Shown in pieces: positions 45,198-54,163 of a stretch of DNA of 64,000 nt (positions within the stretch are counted from its first letter, which is position 1; each line of letters opens with the position of its first letter). A model generated the notes under the pieces. It was not told the DNA's origin and searched no databases. It saw nothing but the letters and a program-made list of their open reading frames with translations. A program made the position numbers and the translations under genes. Source of the stretch: Actinomycetes bacterium (lineage in GTDB: Bacteria > Actinomycetota > Actinomycetes > Streptosporangiales > Streptosporangiaceae); contig JAOPYO010000017.1 of the NCBI GenBank assembly GCA_025964575.1, forward strand, positions 1-64,000, given 5' to 3'.

Positions 45198-46589
45198 TCA
45201 GTCAGCGTGTCGTGCGATTCCGGCACCGGCCGCGGAGGCCGGCCGGGGCAGGCCGCATCTTGCGAGACGCAGCACGAAGCGGGCTCCCCGCTCGCTGTCC
45301 TCGATGGTCAAAGTGCCGCCGTGCACCTCGGCGATCTGCCGGGCGATCGCTAGTCCCAGCCCGCTGCCGCCGGCGTCCCGGTTGCGGGAGGTGTCCAGCC
45401 GGGCGAAGCGCGTGAAGACCACCTCACGTAGCTCGCTGGCGATTCCGGCGCCGTCGTCGGTCACCTCCAGGACCGCCGACGATTCTTCGGTGCGCACGAT
45501 GACCGTGATCTGTGAGGTGGCATGGCGCTCGGCGTTGTCCATCAGGTTGGTCAGCAGACGGGTGATCCGCATCCGGTCGCATCGGGTGAGCACGCCGCTG
45601 CTCAGGTCCCTGACGACCTTCACTCTGTAGGTGCGGCGGTTCAGCTCGGCCTCTACCACCTGGGCCAGGTCGATTGGGGCGTTCTCGAGCGGCGCGCCTG
45701 CGTCGAGCCGGGCCAGGACCAGCAGGTCGGTCATCAACGCCTGCAGTCGTTCCGCCGCGTAGAGCACCGCCTGCGCCACATGCGGCCAGTCGGTGTCATC
45801 GGGGTACATCAGCGCCTCTTCCACCTCTGCTCGGATGGCTGCGAGCGGGCTGCGCATCTCATGTGAGGCGTCGGAGGTGAAGCGCCGCAACTGCCCGTAG
45901 GCGGCCTCAAGCCGGTCGAGCGTGGTGTTCACGCTCTCTGCCAGCATCCTGATCTCGTCCTGGTTCCCGGGCACCGGGACCCTCCGGTCAAGGTGGGCGG
46001 CCCTGATCTCGTCCATCTCGACCCGGATGGCCTCCACCGTCGCCAGCGTCCTGCCGACCGCCCTGAAGGCCACCACCACCATCATCGCGATGATCAGCAG
46101 GGCCACGACGCCCAAGAAGATCGCTAGTGCGGAGTTGGCGTACCAGGGGACCACGGGAGCCGCGGTATAGATCGTCCAGACCCCGTCCGGCTGGAAGACC
46201 TTGTAGCCCACGACGATCATGCAGCCCTTGAGACCGGCGGGAGGGCACAGCGTCCGCGTGGCCCGTAACTGATCGCCGGTCGGCCGGAAGGTGGCCATCG
46301 GCGGCTTGCCAGCGAGCTGCGGGGTCGCCGTGACGACCTGCCTGTGCGGGTTCAGGACTTGGATCCCCTCGTCCTGGTCCTTGACCAGGATTTTGGGAAG
46401 CTCGCCCTTCTTGATGTGGTACATCATCCGGTCGATGGACTCGGTGATCTGCTCCTGTTCGTAACGGGCTGTCCTGTCGCGCACGGAGGTCACCACGAGC
46501 ACACCGACCACGATGCAGAACAGTGCGGCGAAGGCGCCGGCCACCAACGTGATCCGGGCCCGTAGAGACGATCGATTCAGTCTGGGCAC
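45198..46589 (-). CDS. HAMP-type sensor histidine kinase, orphan
   Basis: A 463-residue sensor. TM1 is ARITLVAGAFAALFCIVVGV; an extracytoplasmic domain of about 125 residues contains a Cys pair (RTLCPPAGLKGCM); TM2 is ALAIFLGVVALLIIAMMVVV, and HAMP follows. The HisKA H-box is FTSDASHEMRSPLAAIRAE; the ATPase has LMDNAERHA (N-box), DDGAGIA and GGSGLGLAIARQIAEVHGG. Such kinases are normally encoded after an OmpR-type regulator, but no response regulator gene lies on either side. GTG start. Confidence 0.92.
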   Translation of the reverse strand: MPRLNRSSLRARITLVAGAFAALFCIVVGVLVVTSVRDRTARYEQEQITESIDRMMYHIKKGELPKILVKDQDEGIQVLNPHRQVVTATPQLAGKPPMATFRPTGDQLRATRTLCPPAGLKGCMIVVGYKVFQPDGVWTIYTAAPVVPWYANSALAIFLGVVALLIIAMMVVVAFRAVGRTLATVEAIRVEMDEIRAAHLDRRVPVPGNQDEIRMLAESVNTTLDRLEAAYGQLRRFTSDASHEMRSPLAAIRAEVEEALMYPDDTDWPHVAQAVLYAAERLQALMTDLLVLARLDAGAPLENAPIDLAQVVEAELNRRTYRVKVVRDLSSGVLTRCDRMRITRLLTNLMDNAERHATSQITVIVRTEESSAVLEVTDDGAGIASELREVVFTRFARLDTSRNRDAGGSGLGLAIARQIAEVHGGTLTIEDSERGARFVLRLARCGLPRPASAAGAGIARHAD

Positions 46590-46761
46590 CTGACCCCCCC
46601 GATCACTTCTTCAAAGCATGGACCGATACGGGGTCAGGCCGATCCCATGATGATGCAAAGATCCGGTGGTTCTCATGGGCAGGCGGGTTTAGTGGGCTGG
46701 CGCTCGTACCCGGCGGCGGTCAGTCGGTGCGCGGTCGTCAGTGGCCACGACGAGGCCCTGG

Positions 46762-47421
46762 TCAGAGTCCGCCGGCGAGGGTATCCCAGAAGGCGGTCTC
46801 ATAGGCGTGCAGAAGGTGGGCGGCGTGCAAGGCCTCAGCGGGGTCGTCACCGGCGTCAAGGCCGGCCTCGATGACCGCGATCGCCTGCTCCTCGAAGCCC
46901 GGCGGGGACTCGGCGAAGAATTGAAAGAAGCCGACTGCCTGCTCGGAGAATCCGTACCGGGTCCGCAGCGCCTCAGCGGTCCGGCCGCAGTACTCGCCCC
47001 ACTCCGCCAGGTTGGCCACCATCGCCAGCGCCACCGCGCTGCGCGTGGCCTGCTGCGCGCTCTGCGCGAGAAACGCCGGGTAGGCCTGGGCGAACGGCCG
47101 TGTGCGGTAGGCCCGCAGGTCCTTCTCGGCCCAGCCCAGTGCGGCCGCGAAGTCGTTCAGCAGCCCGAGCGCGACGCTCTCACCCTGCGCCAGTGACAGG
47201 AACAACTCACCGGCGGGCGGTTCGTCGAAGCGCGACGCCAGTAGCGCGAAGCTGCGCCGGTCGCTGCCGACGATCCGGTATTCCTCCCCTGCCAGCCAGG
47301 TCAGCCGCTCCCAGGGCACCTCTCCCGCCTCCAGCAACTCCAGAAACCTGTGGGGAGTGACCTCCCCGGTGATCTCCGCGCGGGCTCGCGCCACCAGTTC
47401 CACCGCAGAATGTTCACCCAT
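46762..47421 (-). CDS. TenA/heme-oxygenase-fold family protein
   Basis: A 219-residue all-helical protein. The pattern EVTPHRFLELLEAGEVPWER then LTWLAGEEYRIVGSDRRSFA, GESVALGLLNDFAAALG, AYPAFLAQSAQQATRSAVAL and LAEWGEYCGRTAEALRTRYG fits the TenA/PqqC-like fold seen in many actinobacteria, often misnamed a transcriptional regulator. The thiaminase catalytic Cys of TenA is not evident, so thiamine salvage is unproven. The start at 47421 is preferred over the longer frame; its ribosome binding site is weak. Confidence 0.7.
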   Translation of the reverse strand: MGEHSAVELVARARAEITGEVTPHRFLELLEAGEVPWERLTWLAGEEYRIVGSDRRSFALLASRFDEPPAGELFLSLAQGESVALGLLNDFAAALGWAEKDLRAYRTRPFAQAYPAFLAQSAQQATRSAVALAMVANLAEWGEYCGRTAEALRTRYGFSEQAVGFFQFFAESPPGFEEQAIAVIEAGLDAGDDPAEALHAAHLLHAYETAFWDTLAGGL

Positions 47422-47579
47422 GGCACCTACGCCACCATCCCTGCCCGGCCCCGTCAATCACGACCGGCGGGGCATTCCAGAATCCGGGGCAGATGACCGC
47501 GCCGCGCTGACGGATCGCTCTGGCCGTTGGCGCCAGAAACTGCCGGGCCTGGCCACGGCCGTCCGACGGCAGAACGGGG

Positions 47580-47613
47580 CCGCCCCGTACGTGTGAGAGC
47601 ACGTACGGGGCGG
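47580..47613. terminator. Perfect 14-bp hairpin terminator
   Basis: CCGCCCCGTACGTG and its complement surround a TGAGAG loop, 25 bases downstream of the CU044_5270 gene stop on the minus strand. Confidence 0.85.
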
Positions 47614-47637
47614 TCCCGCGGGTGGAAGGTGGTGCGA

Positions 47638-48807
47638 TCAGCTGCCGGGCGGGGACTCGTTCGTCCAGCCCTCACTCAGCGTGTAGCCGTAGGAGAACAG
47701 CGCGCCGGGCCGCACACCGTCCTTCCCTGCCTTTTTCACGATCATCTGATCGCCGAGTATGTCGTAGGTCCGCGGGTCCAGGATGAGCTGGTATTCGACG
47801 ACGGTGCCGTCGACCCGGTTGATCCACGGCGGGGCCAGCCCGATGCCCGGCCGGCCGTGCGCGTCCTTGACACTGCCGATCGACCGGATGCCGGGCAGGT
47901 TCGCCAGCATGCGGAACAGCGCAGCCCGGGATTGCGGCGACGCCAGCTTGTCCCCCACATACCGGCTCCCCGTCATGAGTTCCTGGGCGGATCCCTCGAT
48001 GAAGCCCGCGTCCTTGCGGACCGCCGCGACGAACACCGCCGGGTCCTTGCCGAGTTGGAGGCGCTGGTCCACGTCCGGCTGGTCATCGATACCCGCGACA
48101 TCCGGATTCGGCCGCCGGACATACGTCGACCCCTCGGCCGACGGCGGATTCTTGTTGTCCATGGTCAAGACGAGATGATCACCGTCCGAGGTGACCTTCC
48201 ACCGTGTGGGAGAGCCCGCCTTCTTCCAGGCCGCCGTGTCCTCCGGCGTCTGTGGCACCACCGGGTTGGGCCGGGAGAAGAACTTGTGCTCCTTCTGCGA
48301 CTTCGTTATCAAGACGCCGTCCTGGTTCGTCCACTGGAGGGTGAGGGCCTTGTACTTCGCCTCCCAGGAGTCGTTCTCCACCTCGGCGTAGACCACATAG
48401 CCGTTGCCGTCACCGTCAACGTGGAAGGCCTTGCCCTCCACGGTGCGCTGCCGCCAGTAGCTCCCCACCTTCAGCGGCTTCTCCTTGTCCAGCGTGTCGG
48501 CGGCGGCGAGCAGGAGCTGCCGGGCGGCGAGGTGCTGCTCCTGTGCCTCCTGCGCCGACAGCCTCGGCGTGGGGTCTCCGCCGCCTCCGATCGTCGCGAC
48601 GAGCACCGCCGCGGTCGCGATCCCAGCGACCAGGCCGAGACCGAGCGAGAACCGCCTCGGTGCCCGGCGGCGGCCCTGCCGGGCGGTGCGAGCGGACGGC
48701 TCGGGTTCGGTCATCCGGGCGCGGGCCGCGGCGATGACCTGCGCGCTGGGCTCGGGCGGGTCCTTGAAAAGCTGCGCCGCCATCGTCAGTTCATCAATGT
48801 CGTTCAT
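47638..48807 (-). CDS. CU044_5270-family sigma-linked membrane protein
   Basis: A 389-residue protein. A cytoplasmic N-terminus with IDELTMAAQLFKDPPEPSAQ is followed by one TM helix (SLGLGLVAGIATAAVLVATI, about 54-73) and a large extracytoplasmic domain (for example LPGIRSIGSVKDAHGRPGIG and DPRTYDILGDQMIV). The layout is that of the CU044_5270 family encoded after ECF sigma factors in Streptosporangiales. Its ATG overlaps the sigma factor stop (ATGA). It probably modulates the sigma factor; no classic anti-sigma zinc motif is visible. Confidence 0.85.
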   Translation of the reverse strand: MNDIDELTMAAQLFKDPPEPSAQVIAAARARMTEPEPSARTARQGRRRAPRRFSLGLGLVAGIATAAVLVATIGGGGDPTPRLSAQEAQEQHLAARQLLLAAADTLDKEKPLKVGSYWRQRTVEGKAFHVDGDGNGYVVYAEVENDSWEAKYKALTLQWTNQDGVLITKSQKEHKFFSRPNPVVPQTPEDTAAWKKAGSPTRWKVTSDGDHLVLTMDNKNPPSAEGSTYVRRPNPDVAGIDDQPDVDQRLQLGKDPAVFVAAVRKDAGFIEGSAQELMTGSRYVGDKLASPQSRAALFRMLANLPGIRSIGSVKDAHGRPGIGLAPPWINRVDGTVVEYQLILDPRTYDILGDQMIVKKAGKDGVRPGALFSYGYTLSEGWTNESPPGS

Positions 48808-49409
48808 CGGGTGGTCCCCTCCTGGTCGATCAGCGGATTGGTCCCGCCCAACGCCTTGCGCAGTTTGCTTCGAGCCCGGTTCAACCGTGACGAGACGGTG
48901 CCGAAGGGGATGTCCAGCGCCTGTGCCGCCTCGTCGTAGCTCAGGTCGGACAGCACGATGAGCAGCAGCACGTCGCGCTGGCTGGCGGGCAGCGCCGTGA
49001 TCGCCCGGGCCAGCGATCCCCTGATTCCCTCTGCGCTCACCCGAGCGGCCACCTGGTCCTCATGGCCGGTCAGCCGCGTCTCCGCCTGATCGACCCGCTC
49101 CATCGCGCGCAGCTTGCGCTGCTCATCGCGCCGGTGCCGGCCGATCAGATTGGTCGCGATTCCGTACAGCCAGGGCCGGGCGTTGCTGCGCGCCAGGTCG
49201 TAGCGGTGACGCCCCCGAAACGCGATGGCGAACGTCTCGGCCGCGATGTCATCGGCGGCGTGCACGTCGAGCCGTCGCGCCACGTACCGGTGGATCTCCT
49301 TGAAGTACGCGTCGAAGATGGCACCGAACCGCTCGGGCTCATGCCAGGACCGTTCGATCACCGCGGCGTCGCCTCGTTTGTCCGGTATGACATCGGGGGG
49401 AGCAGTCAT
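48804..49409 (-). CDS. ECF RNA polymerase sigma factor
   Basis: A 201-residue ECF sigma. Region 2: FGAIFDAYFKEIHRYVARRL, then HAADDIAAETFAIAFRGRHR and WLYGIATNLIGRHRRDEQRK. Region 4: LPASQRDVLLLIVLSDLSYD then EAAQALDIPFGTVSSRLNRA. Overlaps the CU044_5270 gene by 4 bases, so both are made together. The inducing signal is unknown; the extracytoplasmic partner suggests envelope stress. Confidence 0.93.
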   Translation of the reverse strand: MTAPPDVIPDKRGDAAVIERSWHEPERFGAIFDAYFKEIHRYVARRLDVHAADDIAAETFAIAFRGRHRYDLARSNARPWLYGIATNLIGRHRRDEQRKLRAMERVDQAETRLTGHEDQVAARVSAEGIRGSLARAITALPASQRDVLLLIVLSDLSYDEAAQALDIPFGTVSSRLNRARSKLRKALGGTNPLIDQEGTTR

Positions 49410-49563
49410 GTGCGGCTCCTTCGTCTGAGGCCTTGTCCTCGGCGTGGATAGCGGTCATCCGTTGTTGCCCGCAGCCCGCGACCGCCTTCCACGAACGGAC
49501 CGCCGTCCCGCTGACATGCCGGAGCCACAGGCTCGGGCTGATGGGCCGGCTGTGGGAGGGGTA

Positions 49564-49698
49564 TTACCGCTCCGGCGAAATGCCCGCGCACGTGAGTTCG
49601 AAGGTTGCCCGGTGCCAGTCCAGGAAGGAAGTCAGGATCTCCCGCTCGTCACCGACAGCAGGTGGGGTTGTGCGCGTGTCGCCATTCCACGTCGGTGA
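49564..49698 (-). pseudogene. DUF664/DinB-family remnant
   Basis: On the minus strand one frame reads TRTTPPAVGDEREILTSFLD then WHRATFELTCAGISPER and stops at TAA (49566-49564). This is the N-terminus of a DUF664 (DinB-like) protein, normally about 170 residues. Sequence beyond the stop in a neighbouring frame still resembles the family weakly. A premature stop or frameshift has inactivated it. The rest of 49410-49818 shows nothing else recognisable. Confidence 0.6.
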
Positions 49699-49818
49699 GT
49701 AGCTACTGGGAGTGGAGTCGTTGATCATTCTTCGCCCTCCTTTTTCGGGAATGTCCCGACTCTGCCAGGGACCACCGACAACTGGGCCCAGCGCACGTCG
49801 ACCAACGATCCGCAGCCT

Positions 49819-50271
49819 TCAGCTGGTCAGCGAGACGCTCTGGACTTTCGGCGTCCCTCGTCGCAGCAGCGGGATGAGCACGGCGGCCACCGCGATGTGG
49901 ATCAGCGACAGCATGGTCTTCGTACCAGAGGTGGCAGATACGGCGACGATCGGCACAAAGGACAGCAGCAGTACCGCGACGGCGAGCACGCTCCAGATTG
50001 TTCTGGCCAGGCGGGTGTAGTGCTCCAGCACGGCGAGGACACCCCAACCGAGTAGGGAGACGACGAGCGTGAAACCGATGACGAGCGGCAGGCTGATGAC
50101 CTGGGATCCCGATCCGTTGTGCTGGTCGACTCGGAGGTTGGTGCCCAGCGCGTGGGCGACGAGCCAGAGCAGGCTGGTCGCCAGCACCGCGCCGCCGACC
50201 GCGACGGCTCTGACGCGGCGACGCGCAGCGCTGGATGTGGTCGGCCGGGCTGTCTGGTTGATCGTGGTCAT
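49819..50271 (-). CDS. DUF6069-family membrane protein
   Basis: A 150-residue protein with four TM helices: VRAVAVGGAVLATSLLWLVA, LVIGFTLVVSLLGWGVLAVL, TIWSVLAVAVLLLSFVPIVA and MLSLIHIAVAAVLIPLLRR. The layout is that of DUF6069 proteins, uncharacterised. The ATG at 50271 has AGAGAGA upstream. It lies 117 bases after the quinone reductase gene on the same strand and probably shares its transcript. Confidence 0.8.
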   Translation of the reverse strand: MTTINQTARPTTSSAARRRVRAVAVGGAVLATSLLWLVAHALGTNLRVDQHNGSGSQVISLPLVIGFTLVVSLLGWGVLAVLEHYTRLARTIWSVLAVAVLLLSFVPIVAVSATSGTKTMLSLIHIAVAAVLIPLLRRGTPKVQSVSLTS

Positions 50272-50388
50272 GGCAGTTCTCTCTCTTCGCGATGAGGGCA
50301 GGTCGATGCGTCAGCCGCCGAAGACGGCTTCATCTGGCGGGCAGCCGGGGAGGTACTGGCCGCGCGGGAGTCGCGGGGACTTTGAGCC

Positions 50389-51312
50389 TCAGGGAATGAC
50401 GATGATCTTGCCGTGGGTCTGGCCGGCCTCGCTCTTGCGGTGGACGAGCTCGAGGTCCCGCAGCGGATGGGATTCGGTGACATCAACGGAAAGCGCTCCG
50501 GCGTCGATGAGCTCGACGATCTCGGTCAGTTGCTCGACATCGTTGCGAGCGACAAAGCGGATGGCCGCGACATCCGCGTCGGCGGGCGGCTCGACCGGCG
50601 TCGTGATCGAGACGATGACTCCGCCCGGCTGGACGAGGGATGCCAGGTCCGCAGCCGCTTCGGGCGTGACCGCGACAAGGTTGATGACGGCGTCGACCTG
50701 GCCGTCGAGCGCCTCCGTGACGGGCGTGAGGGTGTAGTCGACTATCTGGTCGGCGCCGTACCGGCGGACCGCCTCGGCGCTGCGACCGCTGGCCGTGGCG
50801 ACCACGTGCGCTCCTGCGTGCTTGGCGAGTTGAACGGTGAAGATACCCACGCCCCCACCGGCGCCGTTCACCAGGACACTCTGTCCCGCGCCGACGTTGG
50901 CATGCTCGAACAGCGCCTGCCAGGCGGTGAGCGCGACGACCGGGATGGCGGCGGCATCGGTCAGCGCGATGGTGGTAGGCGCCGTGACCAGTACGCCGGT
51001 TGACGCGGCGACGTACTCCGCCGAGGCCCCGCCCCTGTCAAGGCGGCCTATCACGCGGTCGCCGACGGCGAACGAGTCGACGTCCTGCCCGACCTCAGCG
51101 ATCACGCCGGAGACATCGGCGCCGGGAACGTACGGCAGATCCACCGGCAGCACGGCCTGCATGAACCCGGATCGGAACCCGACATCGGAGGGGTTGTACG
51201 AGGCCGCGGCGACCTGGATCAGAACCTCGCCCGGCCCGGGCGCAGGCTGCGGCACCTCCTCGTAACGAATGACGGAGGCATCGCCGAACTCGTGGATACG
51301 TGCAGCCTTCAC
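50389..51312 (-). CDS. Zinc-independent quinone oxidoreductase (MDR family)
   Basis: A 307-residue NADP-dependent reductase. The N-terminal GroES-like domain includes KAARIHEFGDASVIRYEEVP and PGEVLIQVAAASYNPSDVGF. The nucleotide site is VLVNGAGGGVGIFTVQLAKH. No zinc-binding cysteines are present, as in quinone reductases and crotonyl reductases. GTG start with AAGGAG upstream. It is divergent from an AraC regulator, its probable activator, with TTCATATG repeats in between. Confidence 0.93.
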   Translation of the reverse strand: MKAARIHEFGDASVIRYEEVPQPAPGPGEVLIQVAAASYNPSDVGFRSGFMQAVLPVDLPYVPGADVSGVIAEVGQDVDSFAVGDRVIGRLDRGGASAEYVAASTGVLVTAPTTIALTDAAAIPVVALTAWQALFEHANVGAGQSVLVNGAGGGVGIFTVQLAKHAGAHVVATASGRSAEAVRRYGADQIVDYTLTPVTEALDGQVDAVINLVAVTPEAAADLASLVQPGGVIVSITTPVEPPADADVAAIRFVARNDVEQLTEIVELIDAGALSVDVTESHPLRDLELVHRKSEAGQTHGKIIVIP

Positions 51313-51321
51313 AAAGGCTCC

Positions 51322-51416
51322 TTCATATGGGGTGAGAAGTGCTGATCACCTCGCCTGTGCCGACCGTACGGTGACCGACAACGACATCCAATGCGCTGGG
51401 ATCTCTGATTCATATG
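51322..51416. promoter_or_regulatory. TTCATATG direct repeats between divergent genes
   Basis: TTCATATG occurs at 51322-51329 (overlapping the quinone reductase leader) and 51409-51416 (42 bases before the AraC start). Two identical 8-mers in a 145-base divergent promoter region are plausible half-sites for the AraC-type protein. Confidence 0.4.
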
Positions 51417-51457
51417 CGATCGTCTCTGCCTTCGACTACGAGCGATACGATCACCTC

Positions 51458-52396
51458 ATGGACGTGCTCAGCGATGTGATCGCCGTCATGCGCACCGGGG
51501 AACCCCGTTCAGCACGCGTCCAATGGCACGCCCCCTGGGGGCAGCGCTTCATGCCGGTCCAAGGGGCGGCCGGCTTTCAGGTGATTCTCCAGGGATCCTG
51601 CTGGCTGATCCCCGCGGACGGCCGGCCCGTTGCCCTGGGCGTCGGCGACGTGGTGTTCCTCCCCCACGGCCGCGGGCACGCGCTGGCCGACAGCCTGTCC
51701 ACCCCGCTGGCCGAACCCGCGTGTGACCCGCAGAACGACTCTCGATTCGAGCAGCGCTACAACTCCCCGCCCGTCGGCCTGGTACGGCAGGACGGCGCCG
51801 CCACGGTGACACTCTGCGGCGCCTACCAACTCGACCCGGCCCGAGCGCATCCGCTGCTCAGCGACCTTCCCGAGATCATTCACCTGCCGGCCAGCCCGGG
51901 GCACCGCCCCGAGCTACGCGCCGCCGTGGATCTCCTGGGCGGTGAACTCGTCAGCCCCCGGCCCGCGGATGCGGTCATGCGCGCCCTGCTCGACATGCTC
52001 CTGCTCTACATCCTGCGCGCCTGGTTCGCCGACCAGCCCGACCGTGGCCCGGCCACCGGCTGGACCGCGGCGCTCAACGACCCAGCGATCAGCGCTGCAC
52101 TGCACAGCGTCCACCGCGACCCGTCGCACCCGTGGACCGTCGAGACCCTCGGCGCCCAAGCGGGACTGTCCCGGGCCGCGTTCTCCCGGCGGTTCACCGC
52201 GCTCGTCGGCCAGCCGCCACTCACCTACCTCACCTGGTGGCGGATGACCACCGCCGCACGCCTTCTTTTCGATTCCGACGCCCCCCTCAGCACGATCGCC
52301 CAGCAGATCGGCTACACCTCTGAGTTCGCGTTCGCCACCGCCTTCAAACGCCAATACGGGACCGCCCCCGGGAAATACCGAAACCAGACCCGCTGA
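51458..52396 (+). CDS. AraC-family regulator with cupin sensor
   Basis: A 312-residue regulator. The start ATG 51458 has no ribosome binding site, so translation may be leaderless; it is chosen because the family starts MDVLSDVIAVMRTG. The N-terminal cupin_6 domain contains WGQRFMPVQGAAGFQVILQG and VGDVVFLPHGRGHALAD. The C-terminal DNA-binding domain has two helix-turn-helix motifs: VETLGAQAGLSRAAFSRRFT and STIAQQIGYTSEFAFATAFK. Regulators of this type usually control the adjacent divergent oxidoreductase. Confidence 0.92.
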   Translation: MDVLSDVIAVMRTGEPRSARVQWHAPWGQRFMPVQGAAGFQVILQGSCWLIPADGRPVALGVGDVVFLPHGRGHALADSLSTPLAEPACDPQNDSRFEQRYNSPPVGLVRQDGAATVTLCGAYQLDPARAHPLLSDLPEIIHLPASPGHRPELRAAVDLLGGELVSPRPADAVMRALLDMLLLYILRAWFADQPDRGPATGWTAALNDPAISAALHSVHRDPSHPWTVETLGAQAGLSRAAFSRRFTALVGQPPLTYLTWWRMTTAARLLFDSDAPLSTIAQQIGYTSEFAFATAFKRQYGTAPGKYRNQTR

Positions 52397-52492
52397 CGGC
52401 ACCACAGCAGGCGGTCATCCCTGTGCGGCGACGAGCCCCGGCGACGCGCTGAAGCCGGCAAGGTGATTCCCCCGCCGGATGATGCAGACGCC

Positions 52493-52714
52493 TCAACCAA
52501 TCGTGCGCCGAGGAACGTGGCTGTAGTCCTGGCCGTCAATCCTGCGGATGCCGTCCGCCATCACCCGCCCGCTGCGCACCTTCCAGGCCTCACCCTCCAA
52601 CTCCACCCAAGCGATGTGGGCACCCCATGCCCCGTCCGGCATGTGCTCCCAAGCGAGCAGGTAGGCCGGACCATCGGCGAGGTTCGCATGGACGATCGGT
52701 GGTACGCGAGACAT
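52493..52714 (-). CDS. Small hypothetical protein
   Basis: A 73-residue protein beginning MSRVPPIVHANLADGPAYLL with AWEHMPDGAWGAHIAWVELE and ending QDYSHVPRRTIG. Trp-rich and highly biased to actinobacterial codons. No domain recognised. The start at 52714 is favoured over 52756 because the longer N-terminus is atypical. It is tail-to-tail with the AraC gene. Confidence 0.5.
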   Translation of the reverse strand: MSRVPPIVHANLADGPAYLLAWEHMPDGAWGAHIAWVELEGEAWKVRSGRVMADGIRRIDGQDYSHVPRRTIG

Positions 52715-52878
52715 AGGACAGTTGTACCCACCCAACCCGCAGCATATCGAACACATATTCGATCACGGACGGAGGGCGCTGAGAAGGATTTCCGCCTCTG
52801 CGGCCATTGCGGGGAGCGCGCCGGCCGGGTCGTCAGACCGGGCGAGGAGCATACCCGCCTCGGCGCACCGAAGATCAT

Positions 52879-53100
52879 ATGAGAGCGGACGGTCAGGTGC
52901 CCGCCGACGACCCGGTGTTCTTCGAAAACCTGGCCGTCCTCGTGGCCGCAGGCGGTTGGCGCGGGTTGGTGGTTCCGCCGGGACCGCGAGACACGGTGAT
53001 ACCGCTCGTCGCGGCGACCGACGTGGCCCGGGTGGCGGCGAACCTCCTCCTCGACCCAAGCCATGGGGACACGCCGCCGGCGTTGAGCGAGAACGGGTGG
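52879..53100 (+). pseudogene. NmrA-like NAD(P)-binding protein fragment
   Basis: The frame from 52879 reads VFFENLAVLVAAGGWRGLVV then PRDTVIPLVAATDVARVAAN, the central part of NmrA/NAD(P)-binding proteins (family wording FFENL...VIPLVAxxDVARVAA). The N-terminal Rossmann motif and the C-terminus are missing. The frame runs straight into the 3' end of uppP on the other strand. It is a truncated remnant. Confidence 0.6.
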
Positions 53101-54003
53101 TCAGGTCAGGCTGAGATAGGCGGCGCTGGCCAGGCCCGCGAGGGTGCAGTAGACAGCGAACGGGATGAGGGTGCGGGTTTCGAAGTAGCGGACCAGGAAG
53201 CGCACGGCCAGGTAGGCGCCGATGCCGGAGACGAGGCTGCCGACCAGGACTTGGCCGCGGATGCCGGCGCCGAGCGGCCCGGTGAGGTCGGGGATCTTCA
53301 GGAGCCCGGCGGCGAGGATGACCGGGGTGGCCAGAAGGAAGGAAAAGCGGGCGGCGTCTTCGTGGGACAGGCCGCGGGTGAGGCCGGCGACCATGGTGAC
53401 GCCAGAGCGGCTGATGCCGGGGAGCAGGGCGAGGATCTCGGCGGCGCCGATGAGGATGCCTTCGCCCCAGCCGAGCTTGGCGAGCCGCCGGTCGGAGGCG
53501 ACGTCCGGGGTCAGCTGTTCGCCGTCCACGACGGCGTCCCGAACGGGGGCGCGCCGGCGCAGCAGCTCTCCGGCGTACAGAACGACGCCGTTGGCGGCCA
53601 GGAACAGCGCGGCCGGGATGGGTTTGCCGAGGACCGTACGGAAGGTGTGTTCCAGCAGCAACCCCGTGATGCCGACCGGGATGGTGGCGACGATCAGTAG
53701 CCAGGCCAATTTCTGGTCCGGGGTCTGGATGCGGCGGTCCCGGATCGAGGTGAAGAACCCGCCGATGATGCGTACCCATTCCTTCCGGAAGAAGATCAGC
53801 AGGGCGATGGCGGTGGCGACGTGCAGGCCGACGATGAACGCCAGGTACGGGGATTCCTTGGCGGAGACGTTCAGATCCTGGGCCCAGCGACCCCCGATCA
53901 GCGCCGGGATGATGACACTGTGGCCCAGGCTGGAGACCGGGAACAGCTCGGTCACGCCTTGGAACAGGCCGACGACGATCGCCTCGGGATAGGTCAGGGA
54001 CAT
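53101..54003 (-). CDS. uppP: Undecaprenyl-diphosphatase
   Basis: A 300-residue BacA/UppP membrane phosphatase that recycles undecaprenyl diphosphate for wall synthesis; extra copies raise bacitracin resistance. The signature EAIVVGLFQGVTELFPVSSLGHS (residues about 6-28) has the catalytic Glu and Ser region, and GISRSGVTMVAGL carries the conserved Arg-Ser. Seven to eight TM helices. GGAAGG lies upstream of the ATG. It precedes DedA on the same strand order (DedA upstream), giving two lipid-carrier membrane genes together. Confidence 0.94.
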   Translation of the reverse strand: MSLTYPEAIVVGLFQGVTELFPVSSLGHSVIIPALIGGRWAQDLNVSAKESPYLAFIVGLHVATAIALLIFFRKEWVRIIGGFFTSIRDRRIQTPDQKLAWLLIVATIPVGITGLLLEHTFRTVLGKPIPAALFLAANGVVLYAGELLRRRAPVRDAVVDGEQLTPDVASDRRLAKLGWGEGILIGAAEILALLPGISRSGVTMVAGLTRGLSHEDAARFSFLLATPVILAAGLLKIPDLTGPLGAGIRGQVLVGSLVSGIGAYLAVRFLVRYFETRTLIPFAVYCTLAGLASAAYLSLT

Positions 54004-54163
54004 CAGCGGCCTTCCATGTTCTGAGGGGTCAGGTCAGGATTTCAGCGCGGGATGCCAACGGCATCGCGGGTGGCGTCGACGCCGGATCGCCTCCTCAGGC
54101 GCGGCGCCTACTGGGCACGCGGGCAATCAGATCGCCTGTTGCTCGCCACGACCACCCCGGCCG

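Noticed and set aside
47527-48939. 470-codon plus frame opposite the CU044_5270 protein
   Set aside because: Antisense shadow of the sigma-linked protein.
53222-53992. Plus-strand frame opposite uppP
   Set aside because: Antisense shadow of a strongly recognised membrane enzyme.
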